NCBI GenBank assembly: GCA_025677815.1
Contig: JAIXMP010000011.1
Coordinates: 744,001 to 808,000 of the forward strand
Origin: Phascolomyces articulosus
Lineage: Eukaryota; Mucoromycota; Mucoromycetes; Mucorales; Lichtheimiaceae
Reading direction: 5' to 3'
Length of the DNA stretch: 64,000 nucleotides
The notes under the pieces were generated by a model. The model worked only from the letters and a program-made list of their open reading frames with translations. It did not search any database and was not told the origin of the DNA. A program made the translations under genes and the position numbers. This document shows, piece by piece, positions 11,426 through 23,600 of the stretch. Every line of letters starts with the position of its first letter. Positions within the stretch are counted from its first letter, which is position 1.

Positions 11426-13666
11426 TTATGAATCATACTTATCAATAGCATCGAAGTCACCTTGAATTTCATACTTTTCTCCATTAGGAAATTTTTCCTC
11501 TACTCGAATTTCTGTTTTACCGAAATACATTCTTTACAATAAAGAAACACAAATGTATTATGTTACAGTTAATATGAATTCTTGAGTAAGATTTTTTTTC
11601 ATGAGGAGAGAGGAAATATCATAAGCAATAATAATTACCTGATTTTAGTTGTCATTCTATCCATCCTCTTCATATTTGGTATTTTAGGAATGGGTATTTC
11701 TATAGATGCAATGCAGTGTACACCTGGACAATCAACATAGCGCGGAATATCATCATTTTCTGTTGCGTACAATTTGAGACTGAGATTTTTACTTTCCCCA
11801 ATTAATATACTAAATTTCTTTTGGATAGAATGTTCGAGTGGCAATTCATCATTCTTTTTGACAAAAAGAGCGAATCGATTTTTACATCTTACTGCACCGT
11901 CTATTGCTATAACACGCTTGGAAATTGGATCCAATTTTTCATCAAACGCTTCATTAACATTGATACCATAGGTTCGTCTTGATATTCGTGATATGACAGT
12001 TCGTGGATAAACACCAAAATAAGTAGCTCCGCGAACAACAGCTAAAGCAGCACGCTCTTCTGGACATATAATTTGAACTTTGGTATCTTGAAATAGATTT
12101 TGAACTTGTTGATACAAATACTTGGATGAACCAAACCCACCCACAAGGAAAAGATGGTGTAGTTGACCATCAGGAACTTGTCTATACTGATGTTCGATAA
12201 GTGACAACTAATAGTATAAATAAATCGAATAGATCAATATGGATGTTATTTCTGTTATTTTGTTCCAATTCCATCACCATTATTAGTACTACTTACAACT
12301 CTATTTACTACAGGATCAAATACTTCTTTTTTTAATTCCTTTCCAGAAAACTGCAATATGCCATCGTCCAAAAATCCGTCATAGTCGAGTTTACGCACAT
12401 CTGATGGTAGATCTTTTACCTTCACTGAACGTGGTAATTCCAAATAATAATCATCCGCCTCATCAAATTCAGGTTTAATTGTTTCAATAAAGTAATCCAT
12501 CATCGTATTCATTTCTCGTGGAGTAATCTTATCCATGACATGTATTCCCAATTTTGTTTTGAGTAGTTCATGAAAATTATTATCCAAAAAGACACTGCCA
12601 CAACTTTCGCCCATTCCTTTTGTCACTTCTTTTAATTCTCGTTTACTTCTTGCATTCGGTAGACCACTGTTTTCTGAATTTTTTATAAGGTTCACTTGAA
12701 AAACAATCAGATCAACAGTACCACCTCCTGCATCACAGATCATAATACGATTTTTATCATCCAATTGTACTTGATCTGCCATTGTTTCTTCACAATAGAG
12801 TGCAGCTGCTTCAGGTTCTAAAACAAGAATAAGCCGATCAGCTGGATCATAAGGTGATATGAGACCTGCTTGGATGGCAGCTTGTCGCATCAAACTTTTA
12901 GCTTTGTCTGACCATACTGCAGGGACCGTAAGACAATAACGAAATGTATCTGGATGATAATTTTTGGCAAATCCGTGCGATAGTTCTTGCAATGTATGCT
13001 GATGCAAAGCAGTCAAATAATCTGTTATTGCTTGAAGTGGTGTCCTATATTTAATATAATATTACTCAAATCGCTTAGTATGTGTGCATTTTTATGTATG
13101 TGTGTTTATTCTAGATAAACAACTTACAATCCATTTTCAAGAGGTGGACGGTTTAAAGATTCATCCAGATGAAGTTTAAACTGAGAAAGAATTACATTGT
13201 CCTTGCCAGCGTTTGGTTTCAACATGGCCATTTTTGCGTCATATCCCCATTCGGATAATGTCAGTCGTTGGGATAGATTGTTTTTTTGCTGCTTTCGATT
13301 CAGGCGTGGATAGAGTGATAGTGTTGGTACTTTTGGATAGAAATTGGAAAGTTTATGAGGTCCATGATCAGTAGTATCATTTACATCCAAACTTTCAGTG
13401 CTTTGAGGAAATAAATGGCCCCATGTTGTTCCTGAATATTGAAAAACTCTGTTTATTGTTCGTTTGAGAATTGAAGGTGGGGGTGGGGGTGGTGGCGCCT
13501 CTTTATGTTTTTCCCAATTTTTGATATCAAATACTTCAGTTACTGCTGATGGATTTGTAAAAGCATACGCAGCTCCTGAATAGGTTGTGCCGAAATCATA
13601 AGCAATAACGACTTTATATTTTGAAAGTTGTTGCTTTTGTTGTTCTTGTATATTTGACACGCCCAT
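11426..13666 (-). CDS. HSPA12-like Hsp70-family ATPase, copy A
   Basis: Four exons: 13666-13128, 13044-12297, 12207-11639, 11531-11426, all joined by GTAAGT/GTAATT donors and TAG/AAG acceptors in matching phase; 653 residues. Actin-fold ATPase motifs are present: phosphate-1 AYDFGTTYSG (residues about 20-30), phosphate-2 CDAGGGTVDL (about 283-292) and the adenosine motif LVGGFGSSKY (about 450-459). Length and the divergent C-terminus, with no canonical peptide-binding domain or EEVD tail, fit the HSPA12-type group, expanded in many fungi. Client and role are unknown. A Pro run (residues about 60-66) interrupts the N-lobe. Part of a tandem pair with 14619-16829: the ATPase core is nearly identical and the C-terminus divergent. 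A 23-25 bp poly-T tract lies about 140 bp upstream of the ATG. Confidence 0.88.
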
Positions 13667-14618
13667 ATTGTGAAATATTATGACAAAAATTAAACAAAAA
13701 TGACGAGAAAAAAATCAAATACATTTGCATTATATAACAATTGTAATTAATGTGGGCGTTGAACAATAAATTACTTTTTTTGATTGAATGTGAGTTTTCT
13801 TTTTCTTTTTTTTTTTTTTTTTTTTTTGCTGAGTCGTCTTCCGCTGCTGCGCATGTTGCAAAAAAAAAAAGCAACACTTTAATTCATGTCAGCGACAGTT
13901 TTCACCTGGTATCGTTTTTATTATTTTACAAGGTTTTAAATTACAAATGAATATAAAGCATTATTTCATCAAACCATTACTAGTACGTACTGATTTTAGT
14001 GGAAGGAGTACATATTTTGAGTTAACTGCTGCCCCAACAAATCTTTATTATCATGGAAAAGTAAAACTTGAGTTTGTCAAGTGATGTATAGTTCGCTGAG
14101 GCGTTTTCAAATTATAGCGTAGTTGTTGTTGCATTATGATAATACACTGTATCGCGTGAACAAACAAACAAGAAATAATGAATCCCGTTGCTAGGGAGCA
14201 TTTTACACACAATAAACTTTGATGTAATTTTAGAAACAGTTTCCTTTAAAAAAACCCTGTTTGTATTGTGTTCATGATATGATAATATCTGATTTTACTA
14301 TTTATATACTTTGGTATACTTATTATTAATCGTATTAGTTAGAACGTTGAACGTCTGATATTTTTTTTTCTGAGGAGTGTAGCAAGAACACAAATCATAT
14401 ATCTTTTTTATTCGTTTTATAAAAATATATAGGGCTATATGCTTGAAAGGTTATCATTCCCAACAATAACAACAATAAATAAATATTCGACTATGATACC
14501 AAAAAAAGAAGAGGGGGTTACAATATCATAGACATTGTTCATTGATAAATGGACGATGCTTGAAAATAAACTATAAAATTTATTTTGGCATTGCTACATG
14601 ACTGTAGTAGTAGAGTGC
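13667..14618. other. Spacer between tandem Hsp70 copies
   Basis: Promoter of copy A followed by the 3' flank of copy B. A poly-T run is near 13806-13827; the segment around 13745-13870 resembles the upstream region of copy B (about 16915-16990), so the duplication includes the promoter. No other gene seen. Confidence 0.55.
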
Positions 14619-16829
14619 TTATGAATCATACTTATCAATAGCATCAAAAATACCACGAATCTCATGTTTTTCTCCATTAGGAAGCTCAGCTTCTATATAA
14701 ACTTCCGTTTGACCAAAATGCATCCTTTACAATAAAGATAAGCATTGTTCATTATCGTATAATAATTAGTATGAGCTTTCGTGTAAGAAATATCTCACAA
14801 GATGCATGGCAGTAGAATACATACCTAGTTATAATTACGACAAGCTCTTTCTTTGGATTCGGTATGTTAGGAACAGGTATTCTTATCCATCCAATACACT
14901 GTACACCTGGACTATCAATATAGCGCGGAATTTCATCATTTTCTGTGGCATACAAACTGAAATTGATAAAGCTACCTTCCCCAAGAAAAATACCAAAATC
15001 CTTTCGAATAGAATGTTCGAGTGGCAATTCATCATTCTTTTTGACAAAAGGAACGAATCGATTTTTACATTTAACGCAACCATCCATTGCTATAACACGC
15101 TTGGAAATTGGATCCAGTTTTTCATCAAACGCTTTACGAATATTGATACCATAGGTTCGTCTTGATATTCGTGATATGACAGTTCGTGGGTAAACACCAA
15201 AATATGTAGCTCCGCGAACAACAGCTAAAGCAGCACGCTCTTCTGGACATATAATTTGGACTTTGGTTTCTTAAAATAGATTTTGAACTTGTTGATACAA
15301 ATACTTGGATGAACCAAATCCACCCACAAGAAACAGATAATGTAATTTACCATCAGGAATTTGCTTATATTGGCATTCAATAAGTGTTAGCTAATATGAA
15401 TGAATTAGTACAGATATCATCACTCTTTTTTACACTCCAATCCCACCACTAATGTTACTTACAACTTTATTCACCACAGGATCAAATACTTCTTTTTGTA
15501 ACTCCTTTCCAGAAAACTGCAATATGCCATCGTCCAAAAATCCGTCATAGTCGAGTTTACGCACATCTGATGGTAGATCTTTTACCTTCACTGAACGTGG
15601 TAATTCCAAATAATAATCATCCGCCTCATCAAATTCAGGTTTAATTGTTTCAATAAAGTAATCCATCATCGTATTCATTTCTCGTGGAGTAATCTTATCC
15701 ATGACATGTATTCCCAATTTTGTTTTGAGTAGTTCATGAAAATTATTATCCAAAAAGACACTGCCACAACTTTCGCCCATTCCTTTTGTCACTTCTTTTA
15801 ATTCTCGTTTACTTCTTGCATTCGGTAGACCACTGTTTTCTGAATTTTTGATAAGATTCACTTGAAAAACAATCAAATCAACAGTACCACCTCCTGCATC
15901 ACAGATCATAATACGATTTTCATTATCCAATTGTACTTGATCTGCCATTGTTTCTTCACAATAGAGTGCAGCTGCTTCAGGTTCTAAAACAAGAATAAGC
16001 CGATCAGCCGGATCATAAGGTGATATGAGACCTGCTTGGATAGCAGCTTGTCGCATCAAACTTTTAGCTTTGTCTGACCATACTGCAGGGACCGTAAGAC
16101 AATAACGAAATGTATCTGGATGATAATTGTTGGCAAATCCGTGCGATAGTTCTTGCAATGTATGCTGATGCAAAGCAGTCAAATAATCTGTTATTGCTTG
16201 AAGTGGTGTCCTACATTTAATATATTATTACTCAAGTCACTTAGTATATGTGTATTTTTATGTATGTGTGTTTATTCTAGAGAAAAAACTTACAATCCAT
16301 TTTCAAGAGGTGGACGGTTTAAAGATTCATCCAGATGAAGTTTAAACTGAGAAAGAATTACATTGTCCTTGCCAGCGTTTGGTTTCAACATGGCCATTTT
16401 TGCGTCATATCCCCATTCGGATAATGTTGGCCGTTTAGAATGACTATATTTTTGTTGCTTTCGATTCAGGCGTGGATAAAGTGATAGTGTTGGTACTTTT
16501 GGATAGAAACTAATAGATTTATTATGAACCTTATGGTCAATATCATTTATATCCAATATTTCAGTGCTTTGAGGAAATAAATGACCCCATGTTGTTCCTG
16601 AATATTGAAGAACTCTGTTTATTGTTCGTTTGAGAATTGAAGGTGGGGGTGGTGGCGCCTCTTTATGTTTTTCCCAATTTTTGATATCAAATACTTCAGT
16701 TGCTGCTGATGGATGTGTAAAAGCATACGCAGCTCCTGAATAGGTTGTGCCGAAATCATAAGCAATAACGACTTTATACTTTGAAAGTTGCCGTGCTTCC
16801 TGTTCTTCTTGTAGATTTGACACACCCAT
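14619..16829 (-). pseudogene. HSPA12-like Hsp70 copy B with a single in-frame nonsense codon
   Basis: Same four-exon structure as copy A: 16829-16294, 16210-15463, 15390-14825, 14724-14619; all splice sites are intact and the total is a multiple of three (652 codons). The motifs AYDFGTTYSG, CDAGGGTVDL and VGGFGSSKY are present. In exon 3, TAA at 15273-15271 replaces the CAA (Gln) of copy A, about ten residues after the adenosine motif. The frame then stays open to a normal stop. Exon 2 is about 98% identical to copy A at protein level, exon 1 about 84%, and the C-terminal part about 65%. Either a very recent pseudogene, a readthrough gene, a truncated about 467-residue ATPase, or a sequence error. 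The start is the ATG at 16829; an upstream in-frame TTG is ignored. Confidence 0.8.
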
Positions 16830-17686
16830 ATTTTTATATACAGTTAAAAGTAAAGAAAGATGATGGAGAGCTGGTCGGAATATGGTCAACTTAAATATTG
16901 GTTGAAGTAATCAATAAATCGTTGGGCGTTGAAAAAAAACTTTTTTTTTTTTTTTGGCTGAGCTAGCTCTTGTTCTGATAGACACATGTTGGAAAATAGG
17001 AAATATAATAGGAAAACATGTACTACGTTTACTCTATGCACATCTCCCTCACATGAAAAATACGGCATTTGGTAAAAAAAAATATTTTAACATGCCAATG
17101 GTAAAACGATAACTCTTCAAAGCATTTATAAACACTGGTTTTTTTGAACAGGTTACTCATGTTGACATGCTCTGAATACAGCTGTATTATGCAAGAAAGC
17201 AAAACCCACATTTTTTAAGCTTTATACTACCTGTTCATTTATTTCAAAAAAAAAAAAAAGAAATTTGCGTAGTTATGATGAGATATTCAGGTGACTAGGC
17301 TGATTAGATCAGAAGTTACTCTTTATGTTCAGCCATTACGCGTAGCATCGTCCACAGCAACAAAAGCACCTAGTCCTTTGGAGGGGTTATCACTGGAACA
17401 CAATGATAGATATGATTGTATCTGAAAAACAAGTATGTTTACAGTTGGTATATTCCATAAACGTAATAGAACGAAACTCACAAGAATAATAACATAAAAT
17501 CATTCTCGTATATTAATATCATTAATACTACATAAAGTATAAATAATAAAAGAGATGTAGAAATATATATTCTTTATATTTATAAGTATGTACAAAGTAT
17601 GAAGAGAACAGAAAAAGAAAAAAAAAAGCTTTTTTTAGTACAAAAAGAAAAAGAAAATAACAAAAGAGCAAATTGAAAGTTCATCG
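16830..17686. other. Intergenic with one orphan exon-like segment
   Basis: Left part is the Hsp70 copy B promoter (poly-T near 16937-16955). At 17421-17329 on the minus strand there is a segment preceded by a good acceptor (CTTGTTTTTCAG) and open for 30 codons to TGA (..CSSDNPSKGLGAFVAVDDA..). It could be an alternative last exon of the UNC80-like gene or an orphan. The rest is 3' UTR-like AT-rich DNA. Confidence 0.4.
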
Positions 17687-20600
17687 TTATGATGTGGTGG
17701 TTGGTGTGGTTGGTAACTTGTTACTTGACGATATCATAGAGGCATCCACTAGTTGAGAGTACAACTGCATAATTAATCGCCATTCATAAGATACTTTGCT
17801 AACTGCTGCACGATACGTCCAGGGTATTGATTGTTGTTGTGTGTGGTTTTGTAAATGATCTGTACCCCAAGGTAAAGTTGTCCTGTATCCCAAAGCATTT
17901 TGAATATTCATCAAAGCAGTGATCGTTTCAGCATGAATGACGTGTAACTCTGTAGATGCTGGGTTACCTCCAGAAGTAGGCCGCCTTTTCCGTTGACTGG
18001 ATGATCCTCGTTGATAGGATGGCGATCGTGGCGATCTTGGTGATCCTCCTGCTGCTTCATTTGCTAATGATGAATCAATACTTGGTGGGTGAACAGACAA
18101 TGATGGAGATGCAGGTGGTGGGTTATTGTTGGGTATATGCAAACCAAGACCACATGTAGGTGAGCTATCAGGCTGTTGCTGCTGTTGTTGTTGATGATCT
18201 TCTGACGATTCCCCTCCTGTATCATTATGACCCCAGCTCTTCCATCGATTGGATCGTCGACTTCCCATACTGGACGGTGAATTGAGCATAGAATTGGATC
18301 TACTACCAGAAGGTGAAACGCGGCTTCCCATCTCGTTCAGTTTTTCATCCAAAAAGCTTCGTAAAAACAATTTCAGTGGACTTTTGTAACAAATAACAAA
18401 TTCAAGGAAACACCATGTCGCATAGTCATAAAGGATCGCTGTTGACAGTGGAACGTTGCTATTGGTATTTGTACCATTCGCGGTACTATTGTTGTTCTGA
18501 AGAAAAGATGTATGATTTGAATCAGGTGTAATAGGACTTGGTGGTGGAAACGCACTAGGTGGACTTAGACCAGGAGATAAAGGCATACGTGGTGTAGATC
18601 GACCTGACCGTGGTTTCAGTGTTTTGAGTGTCTGGCCAAAGATCAACGCTCCCTTGAGAAAATAGGCAACTTGAACCCATGACCCTCTGACCTTATCTAA
18701 TGATTTGGCACCACGTAATAAAATAACTTTCATGGCAACAATACTGAGCGAAAACAAATGTGCAATGGCTGTTGGTGTTTGTTGTTTCTTATCTTTTGGA
18801 TCCGATAGGACTTCACCCATATCTGCAGCTGCTCCAGATGCTCCACCTACACCATCATGAGGTCCTGATCCACCACCACTACTACCGCTTGTTGTTTGAC
18901 CAATATTGGATGTCAATGCAGATAATGAAAATCCACTTGATTTGGACTTCAAAAGTGATGCCTGACTACAACATTTCGATATATAGGCCATCAATCGCAT
19001 CCAATTCGCCGTTGGCTCAGGTCGATATCTTCTTATCACCGAAATTGAACTATAATCCCAACGTAAGTCATACTGCAAACACATGGGTATAATGATCTTG
19101 CCAATCAACAAGACTGACGGCTGCAATTGCTCAATTTCTCGCAAGACATCTTGAGTCGAATTTTCCATAATAGCTACAATCAGTCGTACCAGAACATTAC
19201 AAAACTTGGTATGTGCTTCTTGACCTGATTCCCAATCCGATAGTCGTGTGGCAATGGATAAGCCAAATGAAACAAATTTATCCATCATTAAACCAGCAAT
19301 ATCATTCATATTGATCGCTTTGCCTTGTCCATTTTCAAGAATAATGGCAAATCCTTCATAAACATCCGCCAATTCAACAGTTTTCCATTGAGTACGAAGT
19401 TGTGCATAGATTTGAAGCAACATTGTTTTAAATGATTTTGTATAATTACGCATATCGACCATGGACTGCAAGGCATCAACCAAATAGCTCTTGATCCAAT
19501 CCGTCGGACATATGGCACCTCGAATCGATGCATAATCACGCATAATAATGCGAATGATATTGGCCATTTTTTCATGATTCGTTTCAGTTAATACGCCATG
19601 ACATTTGAGAAATTCGTTCACCAAAAGAACAAATTCTTTTTTAATCGTCAATCGGTCATTTTGTTGCCATTGTTTTCCATAAGCATGTTGTGTTGATTCT
19701 GGTCTACTGGTGTTATTACCAGTATTGTTGTTACTGCTATTGCCATGAGCGCCTGAGCCCATACCTGAAGTATCGTAACCTCCGCTGGCACCTTGGCCCG
19801 CATTAGTATTATTATTACGATCCTCAAAAAAGTGAGGAATGGTAATATTAATATGGGGTGCACCCGTATGACCACTTGTATTTGCTGTAGCAGCTGCTGG
19901 TTTGGCATTTTTGCTGAATTTGGCAAACACTTCAATCAATGCGGCAATACCTTCCGATACCAAACTCGTTAGATTGCCAAGGACACAAAAGCGTGGTAAC
20001 ATGTGACGCATCATTTTTACAAATTGTTCAGCACGTAAGGAACCAGGATCATAAGCAATGATAGTCAAGAACAATTTGACAAAGTTTTGCAATAAAAAGG
20101 GTCTGTTGTCATAATCACTAACAACAAGCGGAACAATGGGTGCTGTAACACTACGCGCCAACGGTTTCAAAATGGTCGTTGACAAGGGCATTGCCATTGG
20201 ATTACTGACAGCATCGATACGTTCTTGAACACTTCGTTCATGATCGTCCAATTCTACTTGAAGTTGCAAGCCTAGTACGTCTGAAGTGGCACCCAATCTT
20301 GGCGGATTATGCATGGATTGCATCAATGTAAACAAGTTGTCAGTCATCCAAGCACCAAGTGAGGTCGATTTATCGTAGGCATTTAAGATGACGGGGACCA
20401 ATGCACCCAACATTTGAAAAACAAATGTTTCTTCGTGGACAGCATAAAAGCGACACCAAGCAAATGTAATGGCAGATCTTACGTGTGAGAACCGTTCAAC
20501 TTCACAAAAGACCTTGAAAAGCGCAGGTAAAAAGATACCGTGACCACGACTACCCAAGAACAATCGTTTGAATTTGGTAACTACACGTGTATAGAGAATC

Positions 20601-23600
20601 AGAGCTTGACCAATGATTTCAAAATCCATATTATGTTCCATAATAATCATGTTGACACCCTTTAATATTCGTTCAAGTTCGTTACGATCGTTGTAGTTTT
20701 TGTTCAAACCAATTAGCAATGTATCAATAAATCGAAGCCATACACGTGCTCGCAAGGCAGATAACAAACCAACATCTTCCTCCTGTTGTGATATTCGAGG
20801 TACAGGCTTGAGGATGTCTAGTTTAGTGTTTGCTTGTTGTTCTTCTTCCTCAAATACAAATGTGGTATCTCGACGTTTGCGAAGATTGATATCTGGGAAA
20901 TAGGTATCGGGAGCGCCTGGTTGGAACGAAGATCGCTTTTTTTTTCTGCTCGTCGAACCATTGGGTCCTCCATAGGGTAAAAAGGCAATTAATGGTTCAT
21001 AATCTTGTAATGTCTTTTTCACGGCATACACTTCACGCGGATAACGTGCCAAAAAGTTAGTCAAAAACTGGATATGACTAATACGTAACATGGCTACACT
21101 GAAAATATCCCAAGGTACATCCAAAATACTGAACGGTGTTCTTGTATCCGTTAACCCACGAGGAAACATGCTGGCTGGTTGTTCATTGGTAAACCAGAAA
21201 CGACCTGTACTCGCCAATAAATGTTCAATTTTGCTCTTGCGTAAATCGCGCGTTGATAATTCATTGGTGGATAACGCCAATTCAGCCAAAATGGGATGGA
21301 TCAAGGTCATCAATACCAAGCCATCTTCTTTATTTTCACGTGTAAGCCATTTAAGCATACCAGCTAAATAGTTGAATAAGATATAACTGAATCCAGGTGG
21401 TAATTTCGATCGTAAATCAACAAGGTATCGTAATCGGGTAAGTAATTCACGTTGATGATTGATTTTGGATTTGCCCAAATCGCCAAGGAATGGTCGTAAG
21501 AATAATGCGGGGTCGTCTCGTAAGAACATTTCCAATAATTCTCTTAATGCACTGGATACACCACCAAAATCATCACCCAATAGATCTACCATACTGAGGT
21601 TGGCTGATGTTAAAGCATGAACTGTGGCGGCACGTTTACGACGTGCAATAATCTTGCTGACATTGACATGTCTCGTCTCATTTTCTCCACCACCACGACC
21701 TCCTCCTAGACCTGTTCCATCACCTCCTTCATTGGGTTCGTCCTCTTCTTCTAAATAAAATGATGGTAATAATGCTAGCGGTGTAAGAACTTTTTTCAAT
21801 GCTTCATGTTCTTCTCCTTGATCATCATCATCCCATCCAAGTTCTTGGATTTGTCGTTTCAGTTCAATAGGGAAATTGCTGGCATGTTTCAATTTGGCCA
21901 TCCATCGTGGCTCATCCATAGTAAATCGATTACTTCCAAGATCGGTTGGAACAAAAGGAGTTGAGAAAGCACCACCATCGCCTCGGAAAGGTCGTTTACG
22001 TGATGATGTTGGTATATATTCTTGAGCAAGAATGTTGAATCGGTATCCTGCAAGTGCAGCTTGTTTTTCGACAGCAGATAGTCGACGGAATGGATCGCTA
22101 CTATAGAATTTGTAAGTAAAAAAAAGAAAGAAAATACCATGTAATGTTGATGACTGTTCGATACTTTACCTATAGAAATCGTGTGTAAATGCTTCAACAA
22201 CATTCTTAGGTACTTTTTCAGCACATTGCATTAACAAAAATGCAGCTGGGACGAAAGCCCGTGGATTTCGATCATCGATGTATCGTTCCCACAATGGGTG
22301 TACCAGACGTCCAAATTCATGCGTTGTAAGCGATGTAAATACAGCTACCAAAAGTGAAAACACAGCACCAAATGGATCCTGGTGTACAGATGGCATATCT
22401 TCCAATCGTTTCTTGGCGAATTTGGATGCCAAGACAGTATTAGAAGGGCGAGGTGGATTTAAGTCAAGAGAGGCCGCAGCTGCTCGACTAATTGGGTACA
22501 TATCTGCCATACATTGTCGTCGTTTCGTATGAACAGGGAAACTGCTACTTTCATCTATTATTGCTGTCGTCACAAGGGTATCAATCAAATCTTCCATGGG
22601 TGAAGAAGAAGCAGTCGTTGTATTTGCGGTTGAGAGTGGTGTTGTATGTGATGCTGGAGAAGGACGAGGAAGTGTTGAAACAGGTCGATCACCATATTCA
22701 AGCACTTCATTGGTTTCATTTTCAAGTTGGTCAACAGTCATAGCATAGGTAATACGTATTCGCTGAAACATGAGAGTTACATCGTCTAAATAATGATGGT
22801 GTAGAATGGCTGATGTTCGAGCTGCCGCTGCTGCTGCCTTTCGATCATCGGGTGTAGATGAAGGCGAATTGGTCTCAACTTCGTCAATATCATCATCATT
22901 ATTATTGTTGTTGTTATGGTTCGTATCACGAAAGAATTCTGCTGTTGCCACAGGCTGTGTTGCCCAATCAATTGCCCTTGACAACCAACCTGGTCTGTGT
23001 GTCGTATTGCAAAAAAATCGTGCATCGAGAAAAATGTTACACAAAATCACCCGTAATGGAATGGGAATTAAAACGAGTTTTTCTTTTGCTGTCATAAAGA
23101 CTGCCAACCGTCGTTCCAAATCAATTAAGAATTTTTTCGCAATTTCGTCTTCTTCCATATTACGATTTGTGTCCGATTGCTTTTCACGTAATTCTTTAAT
23201 AGACCACATGAATTCCATGGCAATGACGCATTGTCCCAGTGTGGTGCTACCCCATTTCATCAATGCTATTTCTGCATCGAGGGCAGCTTTTTCTTTAGCT
23301 GCTTTTTTGCTTCCTAAATCACTTAATAGTACGACGTTAATCATTTCAGCATCTTGCATCCAGAATTGTACACCTGATAGATATTTTCGTAGACAGGTAA
23401 TCATAGTCAGTTGAGTTGCAATCTTATGCTCATCATCGGAAGCAGCACAGGTAATAACCGGTCGATAAAATACAGTACGATAAGTTTGAGATAGACGATA
23501 CAAGAGTTGAGACAAAGCAGGGGTTGGTGTTGGATACGTGGATACCAATCGGTCAAGAAATGTGGACAGTGTAGCATGAACAATTTTTTCACCAATGGTA

